Positions 9,154 to 18,372 of a stretch of 64,000 nucleotides of DNA are shown in pieces (within the stretch, counting starts at the first letter, position 1; every line of letters starts with the position of its first letter). A program made the position numbers and the translations under genes. The stretch is from assembly GCA_963736445.1 (NCBI GenBank), contig CAVTOY010000019.1, positions 310,001-374,000 of the forward strand, in the 5' to 3' direction. The DNA comes from Thiosocius sp963736445. GTDB lineage: Bacteria; Pseudomonadota; Gammaproteobacteria; Chromatiales; Chromatiaceae. Below the pieces are notes generated by a model. That model searched no databases, had not been told where the DNA came from, and saw only the letters and a program-made list of their open reading frames with translations.

Positions 9154-10075
9154 CCAGAGAGAGCCCGGGTTGAAACCGGGTGAACAGGCGCGTCGGCGCT
9201 TTCTTCAAGGTCTCGCCGTTGCAACCGGGGCGGGTGCCGCGCATGCAGCATTCGGCGCCTGGGGCGGCAACACCCTGTCGGACGCGTTCGCCGATTTCTT
9301 TCAACAGCACTATCAGCGCATGACGGAGGACGAGATACGCGACACCATTGCGCGCATCGAACGCAAGGCGCAACGTCGCTACGGCGTCGACCTTAAGTGT
9401 GATAACACACCACCGCAGGATGACGTCGTCTTCGGTTACGCCATCAATGTCTCCAAGTGTCGGGGCTACCGCGACTGTGTGCATGCCTGCGTGCAAGAGA
9501 ACAATCTCAGCCGCGACACCCAATATATCCGGGTGATCGAGATGGACCGAGACAGTACGGATCTGCGCCATGGCGATCACTATTACGATCATGACGAAGT
9601 ACCGGTCGAGGGCAAGTATTACCTGCCCATGCAGTGCATGCAGTGCGACAATCCGCCCTGCGTCAAGGCATGCCCGGTAGAGGCCACCTGGATGGAGCCA
9701 GACGGCATCGTGGTCGTGGACTACGACTGGTGCATCGGTTGTCGTTACTGCATGACGGCCTGTCCCTATCAGGCGCGGCACTTCAACTGGGGCTCGCCCG
9801 ACCTGCCGCCTGAGGCCATCACTACGCAGACCCACTACCTGGGCAACCGTCCGCGACCTCGCGGCGTGGTCGAGAAATGCCATTTCTGCTTACAGCGCAC
9901 CCGCAAGGGCCGCCAGCCGGCGTGCCAGGAGGCCTGCCCGACCGGCGCCCGGATCTTCGGCAACCTGCTCGACCCGAACAGCGAAATTCGCTATGTGCTC
10001 GAGAAGAAGGCGATCTTTCGCTTAAAGGAAGACCTCGGCACGGAACCCAAGTTCTGGTACTTCCGCGATGACTGA
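9140..10075 (+). CDS. Tat-exported 4Fe-4S ferredoxin subunit (DsrO/HybA-like)
   Basis: The ATG at 9140 gives 311 residues. The N-terminus has a twin-arginine signal (ARRRFLQGLAVATGAG). The body carries four Cys clusters for cubane Fe-S centres: CRGYRDCVHAC, CMQCDNPPCVKACP, CIGCRYCMTACPY, and CHFCLQRTRKGRQPACQEAC ahead of PTGA. This arrangement is that of the electron-transfer subunit (DsrO, HybA, PsrB-like) partnered with an NrfD membrane subunit. It overlaps both the upstream tetraheme gene and the downstream NrfD gene (8 nt). The Tat signal places it in the periplasm, unlike the PsrB-like protein at 15.8 kb. Confidence 0.88.
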   Translation: MKNPDQREPGLKPGEQARRRFLQGLAVATGAGAAHAAFGAWGGNTLSDAFADFFQQHYQRMTEDEIRDTIARIERKAQRRYGVDLKCDNTPPQDDVVFGYAINVSKCRGYRDCVHACVQENNLSRDTQYIRVIEMDRDSTDLRHGDHYYDHDEVPVEGKYYLPMQCMQCDNPPCVKACPVEATWMEPDGIVVVDYDWCIGCRYCMTACPYQARHFNWGSPDLPPEAITTQTHYLGNRPRPRGVVEKCHFCLQRTRKGRQPACQEACPTGARIFGNLLDPNSEIRYVLEKKAIFRLKEDLGTEPKFWYFRDD

Positions 10076-11369
10076 AGCCAGACCCGGCGTGATGCACTTC
10101 CTGGTTAGCAGCCTGGGCCATGTGGTGCGCGGCGGGGTGCTCTATTGGCTATGGATCTTAGCCCTGCTATCCCTCACGGTCGCCGGCGGATGGTTCTATT
10201 ATCTGCAGCTGCGCGATGGCCTGATCGTGACCAATATGACCAATCAGGTATCCTGGGGTTTTTATATCTCCAACTTCACCTTCCTCGTCGGGGTGGCAGC
10301 CGCTGCGGTGATGCTGGTCGTACCCGCGTACATCTTCGATCGCAAAGACATCAAAGACGTAGTGCTGATGGGCGACACCATCGCGATTGCGGCCGTCACC
10401 ATGGCGATCCTGTTCGTGGTCGTCGATTTGGGCCGGCCGGATCGTTTCTGGCACCTGATTCCGTTCATCGGACGTTTCAATTTTCCGCAGTCGCTGCTGG
10501 CCTGGGACGTCATCGTGCTCAACGGCTATCTGCTGCTGAACCTCGGGATATCGTTCTATATCGTTTACAACCACTACCAGGGAAAAGACCCCGCGCAGGC
10601 GCGCTATTTCCCCTGGGTGCTGCTGGCGATCTTCTGGGCCATCTCGATTCATACCGTGACCGCGTTCCTGTACTCGGCGAACTCCGCACGGCCCTATTGG
10701 CACAACGCGCTGCTGGCGCCGAGATTCATTGCCTCCGCATTCGCCTCCGGCCCCGCGCTGATGGCGATAGGTCTGCAGATTATCCGGCGGATCAGCGACT
10801 ATCCCATCCGCCAGACCGTGATCGATCATTTGGCGCTGGTCACCGCAATCGCGCTGCAGATCACGCTGTTCTTCCTGGTGGCAGAGCTGTTCACCGACTT
10901 CTACAACGAAGGCGAGCACGCGGCCTCGGCCCGCTATCTGTTCTTCGGCCTCGACGGTCATACCGGTCTCACGCCGTGGATCTGGACCGCCGTGGTATTG
11001 CTCACGGTAGCGGTAGTGATATTGATGATTCACCCGCTGCGCAGGCATCCCTTGTCGATGAACTTCGCCTTCGTGCTCACCGTGATCGGTATCTGGATAG
11101 AAAAGGGTATGGGCCTGGTGATCCCGGCCTTTGTCCCCACGCCGATCGGCGAGATCTATGAGTACACCCCGAGCACCACGGAGATCATGGTATCGCTCGG
11201 CATCTGGGCCTTCGGTCTGCTGCTGTTCACGCTGTTGGCCAAGGCGTCACTACCGGTGCAATGCGCGTTCCTTCGACAGAAATTGAACAAGCCTGGCAAG
11301 ACCGATAGTCTTACTGCGACACCCGAGGCAGGCGCGCGCCAGCCGGCGCCTGACGGCGTCCCAATTTGA
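10068..11369 (+). CDS. NrfD/DsrP-type quinone-interacting membrane subunit
   Basis: A 433-residue protein with about ten predicted transmembrane helices. Typical NrfD-family features are NQVSWGFYISNFTFLVGVAA near residues 45-65, VVDLGRPDRFWHL near 118-130, and a conserved Trp-Asp in LAWDVIVLNGYLL. The length and the EKGMGLVIPAFVPTP segment resemble the long NrfD group that includes DsrP and HybB. With the Fe-S and multiheme genes it would form a membrane complex that exchanges electrons between quinone and periplasmic cytochromes. The direction of electron flow cannot be read from sequence. A gap of about 145 nt follows before the rubrerythrin gene. Confidence 0.88.
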   Translation: MTEARPGVMHFLVSSLGHVVRGGVLYWLWILALLSLTVAGGWFYYLQLRDGLIVTNMTNQVSWGFYISNFTFLVGVAAAAVMLVVPAYIFDRKDIKDVVLMGDTIAIAAVTMAILFVVVDLGRPDRFWHLIPFIGRFNFPQSLLAWDVIVLNGYLLLNLGISFYIVYNHYQGKDPAQARYFPWVLLAIFWAISIHTVTAFLYSANSARPYWHNALLAPRFIASAFASGPALMAIGLQIIRRISDYPIRQTVIDHLALVTAIALQITLFFLVAELFTDFYNEGEHAASARYLFFGLDGHTGLTPWIWTAVVLLTVAVVILMIHPLRRHPLSMNFAFVLTVIGIWIEKGMGLVIPAFVPTPIGEIYEYTPSTTEIMVSLGIWAFGLLLFTLLAKASLPVQCAFLRQKLNKPGKTDSLTATPEAGARQPAPDGVPI

Positions 11370-11515
11370 ACTATGATTGCGTGGTCACCGACAGACATCC
11401 GATCGGTTGCGGTGGCAGGCGACATGCTTACAATCGATGTCGTGTTTCGCATTATTTGGTTGGCCAAAAGGCAAACAGGGCCGGCCTGGCCCACCCATCA
11501 CGTGGAGAATGAATA

Positions 11516-12079
11516 ATGAGCAAACCTGAGATTACCGAAGACATGATTTTCGAGTGCTTCGCGGCGGCACAGCAGTCCGCGGATAGCGCCAAGACGGCCC
11601 AGTCTTTCGTGGACGTCGAAGAATACGAGAACCAGATCATGTATCCGGAATTTGCGCGTTGGGCCAGGACAGCCGGTTATCCGCAGCTGGCAAGCCTGTT
11701 CATGAAGGTGGCCGGCGAGGAGAAGCTGCACTCTGTCTGGCTGCGTGAACTGTATGACGATATCGGCGTACCGGCACGCGGCGAAGACACCCAGCGTGCC
11801 ATCGATGCGCTGACCACCATCCGCGCCAACTGTGACGCATTGATCGCCCAGAATCCGGAGGGCGTGGTCGAGAAGGCGCTCAAGGTGGCGATCTCGGTCG
11901 AGGAGCGGGAGTATCAGGACATCTATCCACGTTTCCGCGACCAGGCGCGGGCGCGCGGCGACCTCAGGGAGGCGGATGTCTACCAACGCGTGGTCGATTC
12001 AGAGGCGGAACACGCCGAATGGTTCCGTGCCGCGCTGCACGAGTTCCAGGCCGGTCAGGTCCAAGCCGCTGCGCACTGA
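11516..12079 (+). CDS. Rubrerythrin-like diiron ferritin-fold protein
   Basis: A protein of 187 residues made of helices carrying the diiron ligand pattern of rubrerythrins: EEYENQIMYPEF near residues 28-40, GEEKLHSVWL with an E-x-x-H at 63-72, a second E in VEEREYQDIYPRF, and SEAEHAEWFRAAL near 160. It lacks the C-terminal rubredoxin Cys4 domain, so it belongs to the erythrin/ferritin-like group. Its usual role is peroxide or oxygen defence in the cytoplasm of microaerobic organisms. It stands alone between the two redox clusters, with a GGAG ribosome-binding site just upstream and a hairpin terminator downstream at 12150-12178. Confidence 0.85.
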   Translation: MSKPEITEDMIFECFAAAQQSADSAKTAQSFVDVEEYENQIMYPEFARWARTAGYPQLASLFMKVAGEEKLHSVWLRELYDDIGVPARGEDTQRAIDALTTIRANCDALIAQNPEGVVEKALKVAISVEEREYQDIYPRFRDQARARGDLREADVYQRVVDSEAEHAEWFRAALHEFQAGQVQAAAH

Positions 12080-12149
12080 GTACAGCACAGGCAAGCAGGG
12101 CCCTGGGGTCATAGTCCATCGCCCCGCGGTGTTGCCGTTATGACATGAT

Positions 12150-12178
12150 GGGCCGGCAGCCGACTGGGCTGCCGGCCC
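12150..12178 (+). terminator. Hairpin, probable terminator after the rubrerythrin gene
   Basis: A perfect 12-bp GC-rich stem (12150-12161 with 12167-12178) around a 5-nt loop, about 70 nt after the rubrerythrin stop. The downstream T run is weak (TT only), so efficiency is uncertain. Confidence 0.6.
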
Positions 12179-12335
12179 TTGGCGGTCGCCGATCGAGAAG
12201 AGTATGGCGGCGCCACCGGATTCGACGAATGGGCGCTCCCAGCGCCTATAGATCACGCCGCGGTGTGCGGCCGAGCCGATGTCCATGATTGCCAGGACAT
12301 CTGGCCCCAATCATCACAGTTCTAAGGAGTCTCTC

Positions 12336-13626
12336 ATGCACAGGCTGATCTTCTTACTTTCTCTCGTGGCTTGCCTCGGAGCGGCACAGGCGGAAACGGT
12401 CAAGGGGCGCATAGCCGTCGTTTCGCAGCAGGCGGGCACGATTCAGATCGACGTGAAGGGTAAGGACAAGTCGGTCAGCAAGATCGTTGTGCGTACCGAC
12501 GCCAGTACCCAATACGATGGCGCGTCTGGCCTGAAGGAACTCGGCCCACCGGACCTCATCGAGGTGCAGCGGGAGCCTGGCAAGCCGGCCAGCAGTATCA
12601 AGAAGATCGTGTTCGGTCTGCCGCCTGGTGTGGAGATCGACGTCAAGCAGCTCCTCGGCATCATGACCGGGGGCCAACCCTATCACCTGTACGATGCGCG
12701 TCCCGGCAAGCGCTTCGGCGCGGCCCATGTGCCCAGCGCCAAGTCCGCCTTCCCCAAAGACAAGGATTTCCTGACTGAGTTGCCGCAGGATAAGAACGCC
12801 CTGCTGGTGTTCTACTGCGGCGGCCCCACCTGCCCCTACACCGGTGATGCGGTGAAAAAGGCCCAGGCGGCCGGCTACACCAATCTGAAGGGTTTCCAGG
12901 CCGGTCTGCCCGGATGGAAAAAGGCCAAGCTGCCGGTACATGCCGAGGCCGCCTGGCTGGCGAAGAACCTGGATCCCCAACACGTGATCCTCGACGTGCG
13001 CGACACGGCACAAAGCGGACAGTCGCACATCAAGGGCGCGGTGGCGATGCCCACCTCCGAACTGCAGGGGATGACCCAGGATTTCATCAATCGCAAGGTG
13101 GTCGCCGAACTGCCGGGCGTATCCGATCAGCGTGCGCCGGTAATCGTCTATGCCGACAGCCATACCACCAAGGAGGCGCTGCTGGCCTACAAGGAACTGC
13201 GGTACCTGGGGTTATGGCAATACCACGGTGCTCAAAGACGGCTTTGCGGCCTGGCAGGCGGCGGGCCTCCCCACGGAGAGCGGGCCAGCGGCCACCCAGA
13301 TCGTCTATGAGAAGAAGCTCGCCCCCGGCGCCATCGACCCCAAGGAGTTCATGGCCCTGCAGCAGTCCAACGACGGCGTGATGCTCATCGATGTGCGCAC
13401 CGACCAGGAGGCCGCCACGGGCATTATCAAAGGGGCACGGCATATCCCGTTGGAGAAGCTCGAGGACGTAATGGCCGAGCTGCCCACGGATAAGGAGGTC
13501 CTGATCTATTGTGCCAACGGCATCCGTGCCGAAATGGCGCATCAGACCCTGAGCGCGAAGGGCATCAAGAACCGCTACCTCAACGAAACCGTCACTATCG
13601 AAAAGGACGGCAGCTTCAAGATCTAG
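12336..13626 (+). pseudogene. Secreted triple-domain rhodanese (one frame change)
   Basis: A signal peptide (LLSLVACLGAAQA) is followed by a beta-rich domain of about 90 residues and three rhodanese domains. The first has an active-site Cys in FYCGGPTCPYTG. The second has VYADSHTTKEALL, with no Cys at the active-site position. The third has IYCANGIRAEMA with its Cys. Two catalytic domains and one degenerate one suggest sulfane-sulfur binding and relay in the periplasm. The frame changes by one base in a run of four G at about 13208-13212. Removing one G restores a continuous protein of about 429 residues (ELRYLG joined to YGNTTVLKDGF). It lies directly upstream of psrA, like Sud-type partners of polysulfide reductases. 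Confidence 0.78.
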
Positions 13627-13639
13627 TTTAGCTAGCAGT

Positions 13640-15834
13640 ATGAATCGACGCGAGTTTCTGAAGGTCTCGGCCGCCCTCGGGGCGGCCGGCGCAATGCCGG
13701 CGCTGCTCGGCGGGTGTGCCAGCAAGCCACTGCCCGGAACAGGCCGAGGTGACGACCAGCCCCACGGTCTGCAATATGTGTTTCTGGCAGTGCGCGGCCA
13801 CGCTGTATCAGGAGGACGACAGGCCCTGGAAGGTCGTGGGCCATCCCGACGACCCGCACTGCGACGGTCGCCTGTGTACACGCGGTACCGGGGGCATCGG
13901 CGCCTACCTGGACCCCGATCGCCTCAGGCAGCCGCTGCTCCGCGTCACCAGGGTGGCGGCCAGACGATTTAAGCCGGTGTCCTGGGACGAGGCATTCGAG
14001 TTCATCGCGGGAAAGATGCAGACAATCGGTGAGCAGCATGGCAAGGACCGCATCGCGCTGTTCTCGCACGGTGACGGCGGCGACTCATTTCCGCCGCATG
14101 CTGCAGGCTTTCGGCTCCCATGCCTATGCGCATCCTTCGTTCGCGCAGTGTCGCGGCCCGAGGGCCACGGCCTTCGGCCTGACCTACGGCGAGGGCGTCG
14201 GTTCACCGGATCGAACCGACATGGCCAACTCCCGATGCATCGTGCTGATCGGTTCGCACATCGGCGAGAACCTGCACAACGGCCAGGTGCAGACCCTCAG
14301 CCAGGCGCTCGATGCCGGCACGACGCTGATCACCGTGGACCCCCGCTTCTCGGTCGCCGCGTCCAAATCGCAGGCATTGGCTGCCGATCAAGCCCGGCAC
14401 CGATATCGCGCTATTGCTTGCCTGGATGAACGTGCTGATCAACGAAGATCTGTACGATCACGAGTATGTGGCGAGACATTGCTCGGGACTGGAGCAGCTG
14501 GTGCAGCATGTGCAGCCGTTCAACCCCGAGTGGGCCTATCTGGAGACCGGCCTCGAACCGGCCAGCATCCGAGCGACCGCGCGCGAAATGGCGCACGCGG
14601 CGCCGGCCACGCCTGGTCCACCCAGGGCGACATACGACCTGGTATGGCGACGATACCCAGCGCTGTCGGGCGATCGCCATACTCAATGCCTTGTTGGGCT
14701 CCTGGGGTCGCCCCGGCGGTTTCTATACCCAGGAGAAGGTGGACCTGCCGGAGTATCCGGCGCCAAAACCCCCAAGCCGGCGAGCGACTGGAAGGCCGAG
14801 GTACAGGGCGACTACCCCCTGGTCGGTACCGGCATCAGCAACAAGCTACTGGAGCATTCGGTAGGAGAGGATGCCTTTATCAAGGGCTGGTTCGTCTATG
14901 CCACCAACCTGCCGATGACCCTGCCGGGCGCCCGCTGAGCAGATCAAGGCGGCCGCCCAGTCGCTCGATCTGATGGTCGTCGTGGATACCATGCCGGCAG
15001 AGATCACCGGCTTCGCCGATGTCGTACTGCCCGAATGCACCTATCTCGAACGCTATGACGATTTGCGCAACAAACCGGAGCGCACGCCCACGCTGGCGCT
15101 GCGCATGCCGGCCTTCGAGCCGAGTCACCAGACAAAGCCGGCCTGGTGGATGACCAAGGGCATCGCGGAGCGGCTCGGGCTGGGTGAGTATTTCCCCTGG
15201 CAGGATTACAGCGAGGTAATCGACTGGCAACTGCGACAGGTCGGGTCGTCTCTGCCCGAGATGGAGCGACTCGGCATCAAGCGTTTTCCGCGCAAGACCG
15301 CACGCCTACTTTGAGGAAGGCCGACCCGTGCGCTTCAACACGCCCAGCGGAAAGATTGAACTCTACTCGAGCCTACTCGCCGATGTCGGCCAGGATCCCC
15401 TGCCCCGTTACACGCCGCCCGATCGACCACCAGAGGGTTACTACCATCTCAACTACGGGCGATCACCGGCCCACACCTTTGGGCGCACCATCAATAATCC
15501 GCAGCTGTTCGAGCTGATGCCGGAGAACACCGTCTGGGTGCATCCTGCAGCCGCGGCCAAGCTGGGCGTGGCCAACGGAGACTACGTGCAGCTCGAGAAT
15601 CCCATGGGGACGCGCAGCAACCGGGTACGCGTTCGGGTCACCCAGCGCATCCGGCCGGATTCCATATTCATGGTGCATGGATTCGGCCACACGGATGCAC
15701 GCCAGCGCCTGGCCCGCGGGGTGGGCGCGGACGATGCCGATCTGATGCACAACGTCAAGTTGGATCCGATCATGGGCGGCACCGGTATGCGGGCGAGTTT
15801 CGTCACCCTGGTAAAACCGGGCGAGGTGGGCTGA
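13640..15834 (+). pseudogene. psrA: PsrA/PhsA-family molybdopterin oxidoreductase, multiply frameshifted
   Basis: Catalytic subunit of a polysulfide, thiosulfate or sulfur reductase-type enzyme. The N-terminus has a Tat motif (NRREFLKVSAALGAAGAMPA). The Fe-S motif is CNMCFWQCAATL with a fourth Cys in GRLCTRG. A probable Mo-ligand Cys lies in FAQCRGPRATAFG. Further landmarks are WLPIKPGTDIALLLAWM, RHTTWYGDDTQR, GFADVVLPECTYLERYD and FNTPSGKIELYS, then a molybdopterin dinucleotide-binding domain to the TGA at 15832. The coding signal changes frame about seven times (near 13740, 14090, 14390, 14610, 14770, 14930 and 15305), six of them as if one base were added. It is a decayed gene or a poorly sequenced one. 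Joined, the pieces cover the usual 730 or so residues. Confidence 0.8.
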
Positions 15835-15835
15835 C

Positions 15836-16378
15836 ATGACCACCTATGCGATGGTCATCGATACCCGTACCTGTATCGGCTGTGGCGACTGCGTCGTGGC
15901 CTGCAAGAACGAAAACAAGGTACCGGCCGGGCTCAATCGTGACTGGGTGGTGGAGGCAACCCGCGGAGAATACCCGAATCTGCAGACCGAGTTCCGCTCG
16001 GAGCGCTGCAATCACTGCGGCCACGCCACCTGCGTCACCAGCTGTCCCACGGGCGCCAGCCACTATTGGAAGGACAGCAATATCGTGCTGGTGGCGGCGG
16101 AGAAATGCACCGGCTGCAAGGCGTGTATCGCCGCATGTCCCTATGATGCGCGACTGATCATGCACCCAGAAGGCTACGTGGACAAATGCACTTTCTGTCA
16201 TCACCGCGTGGACCAGGGTCTGGATCCGGCCTGCGTATCCAGTTGCCCGACTCACTGCATGTATTTCGGGATCCTTGACGAGCGCGACAGCAGCGTCAGT
16301 CGGCTATTGCGCGAGCGCCGCTACAAGACACTGATGCCGGAAACCGGTAATCAGCCCCACGTGTATTACCTGCTGTGA
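15836..16378 (+). CDS. psrB: PsrB-like 4Fe-4S electron-transfer subunit
   Basis: An intact 180-residue ferredoxin with four Cys clusters: CIGCGDCVVACKNEN near residues 12-26, CNHCGHATCVTSCP near 59-72, CTGCKACIAACPYD near 94-107, and CTFCHHRVDQGLDPACVSSC near 120-140. No signal peptide is present; such subunits are exported with the Tat-tagged PsrA partner. The ATG follows the psrA stop by 1 nt. Known PsrB/PhsB proteins are about 190 residues, so the length is normal. It is the only gene of this four-gene block without a frame change. Confidence 0.9.
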   Translation: MTTYAMVIDTRTCIGCGDCVVACKNENKVPAGLNRDWVVEATRGEYPNLQTEFRSERCNHCGHATCVTSCPTGASHYWKDSNIVLVAAEKCTGCKACIAACPYDARLIMHPEGYVDKCTFCHHRVDQGLDPACVSSCPTHCMYFGILDERDSSVSRLLRERRYKTLMPETGNQPHVYYLL

Positions 16379-16388
16379 GGATGCGGGG

Positions 16389-17385
16389 ATGATGGAAGAG
16401 GTCCTTGCAACCGCCCGCTACAACGCCAAGGTAGATCCCTCGTTCGGCATCTGGACCTGGGAGATAGCCTTTTATCTCTTTCTCGGCGGTATGGCGGCCG
16501 GCATTATGCTTTTCGCCGCTTGGGCGGTGCTCGGGCGCAAGGAGGAGACCCTGACCTTCGCCCACAACCGCTTTGCGCTGTGGGCGCCGATCGTCCTGTC
16601 GTCTGGGCATGACCACGCTGTTCCTCGACCTGGAGTACAAGATCCATGTTTTCCGCTTCTACACCAGTTTCGAGCCCACCTCGCCGATGTCGTGGGGTGC
16701 GTGGATCCTGGTGCTGATCTATCCGATGATGATCCTGCAGACGCTGTCCACGCTGCGCGCCGGCTATCCGACCCTGGCCAGATTCGTGGAACGCATTCCG
16801 TGGGGCGGATTGCTGCTGAGTGTCTGTGAGAATCGGCGCCGGCTGATCGCCTGGGGGGTGGTGCCGCTGGCGGTGGGCTTGGGTATCTATACCGGCGTGC
16901 TGCTGAGTGCCTTCAGCGCAAGGCCTTTCTGGAACTCGGGTGTCCTGGGCCCGTTGTTTCTGATCTCGGGGATGTCGACCGCGGCGGTCCTGCCGATCCT
17001 TGCGGGGGCGAAACCCGCTGAGCGACACTTCTTCGAGGTCACCGACATGGGACTGATCTTCATCGAGCTGACGCTGATAGCGATGTTCCTGATCAGTCTT
17101 GCCACCGGCGCCGAACAGCACATGGAGAGCCTGGCGCTGGTCACCGGCGGCGTCTATACGGAACCCTTCTGGTTGTGGTTCGTGTTGCCCGGTCTGTTGG
17201 TCCCGATACTGTTCGAGACCGTCGGTCTGCGTGGCTATCGCGCGTTTGCGCTCACCGCCGCCGTTCTCGTGGTGTACGGTGGTTTCACGTTGCGCTACCT
17301 CATGGTGGAGATCGGACAGGTAAGCACCTGGACGGAATACGCAATTCAGTTCGACCCGCAATTGTTGCAGAGGTTGACGCAGTGA
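16389..17385 (+). pseudogene. psrC: PsrC/NrfD membrane anchor (one frame change)
   Basis: A short-type NrfD protein. The N-terminal part has FGIWTWEIAFYLFLGGMAAG and a helix. A frame change near 16600 (extra T before CTGGGCATGACC) then separates it from the rest, which has MTTLFLDLEYKIHVFRFYTS, FEPTSPMSWGAWILVLIYP, FWNSGVLGPLFLISGMSTAA and further helices to a TGA at 17383. Joined, the protein is about 331 residues with eight or nine transmembrane helices, typical of PsrC. It would hold PsrAB at the membrane and exchange electrons with quinone. It begins 10 nt after psrB. Confidence 0.8.
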
Positions 17386-17398
17386 AGGGGAAAGGTCT

Positions 17399-18200
17399 AT
17401 GAGAACCTGCTGCCTGATCATGATCGTCGTCGCCTTTCTGATGGGCGGATGTTCCGAGGACCCGCAGTCTGACTAACGGGTACGGCCGCGAGCACTGGCC
17501 AGGACCATCGCCGCCGAGCAGGATCACGTAACCGTCTCTGAACTCTCCGACTGGGTCATCAAAGACCAGCGTGACTATGAGCTGGTCGACATCCGCGACG
17601 TAGCCGACTATGCACGCGGGCCACATCCAGGATGCGCGCCACATTCCGCTGGCCGCGCTGATGTCGGACGAGGCCCTGGCGGCACTGCCGCATGGACGCA
17701 AGATCGTTGTCTACTCGAACGGCACCGCGCATGCCGCCCAGGCGGCGCTGCTGTTGCGCCTGGTCGATCGCGATGCCTACGCCCTGCTGGGCGGCTTCAA
17801 CCACTGGCAGGCCTATCTGAAGGATCCCGACAGCGCCGGGGTGGCCGAAATGGATCCGGCAAAGCGTGCCGAGTACCAGGCGGTCAGCTGTTTCTTCGAG
17901 GGCGATTATCTGGCCGCCGCTGGACTGCTGCCAAAGGGTGCTGGCGCACCGGTGGATACGGATGAAGCGTCCCAGGTGGATGCCGATCCACTCGGACTCG
18001 GCCTGGGCCTGGGCTCGGAGGAGGTCAAGGAGATGGGGCTCGGGGGCGACTCGGATACTCCCCCGGCGGCGTCTGCCGACCCACTCGGCCTGGGGCTGGG
18101 ACTCGGCCTCGGCGGCGAGGCCGCAGAGTCTTTGCGCAAAGAGGCGCCGCCTAAACCCAAGGCCCCGACCGGCGGGTTGTTGATCAAGGCCGAGTGCTGA
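17399..18200 (+). pseudogene. Rhodanese lipoprotein with Leu-Gly repeat tail (frame disrupted)
   Basis: An N-terminal lipoprotein signal (VVAFLMGGC, lipobox Cys about residue 18) is followed by an in-frame TAA at 17474. The same frame then encodes a rhodanese start (VTVSELSDWVIKDQRDYEL, VDIRDVADYA). One extra base near 17617 moves the rest into the next frame: GHIQDARHIPLAAL, then VVYSNGTAHAAQAALLL, where the catalytic Cys is replaced by Ser. After about residue 190 the tail holds two copies of ADPLGLGLGLG separated by a charged linker, a Pro/Lys stretch and a final ...LLIKAEC with a C-terminal Cys. It closes the psr block. The tail is unfamiliar to me and may be a sorting or interaction element. 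Confidence 0.65.
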
Positions 18201-18321
18201 CGATCGAGCAATCAAGAGATCGGGGCACTCGATATCTTGCTGCCCCTCTGTCCCCGGATGCCTGGTTTCTTGAGGCCGCGTCAGACGGCGGAGCAGTGGA
18301 GAATTTTGCTCTGTCGCTTAC

Positions 18322-18341
18322 GTTTCGGTTTGTCGAAACCG
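18322..18341. promoter_or_regulatory. Overlapping palindromes upstream of the copper storage gene
   Basis: CGGTTT-GTCG-AAACCG (18326-18341) is a perfect 6-bp inverted repeat. It overlaps GTTTCG-N6-CGAAAC (18322-18339). It sits about 32 nt before the ATG of the Csp-like gene, so it is a candidate operator. The binding protein is unknown. Confidence 0.4.
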
Positions 18342-18372
18342 TCAAGAATCAACACATAAGGAGGCGAAGACA

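Noticed and set aside
13640..15834. Programmed frameshifting in psrA
   Set aside because: Seven changes at unrelated sequences without slippery heptamers or pseudoknots cannot be programmed; decay or error is more likely.
16504..17421. A 305-residue minus-strand frame
   Set aside because: Shadow of psrC; Gln/His/Arg-rich translation typical of reversed membrane-protein genes.
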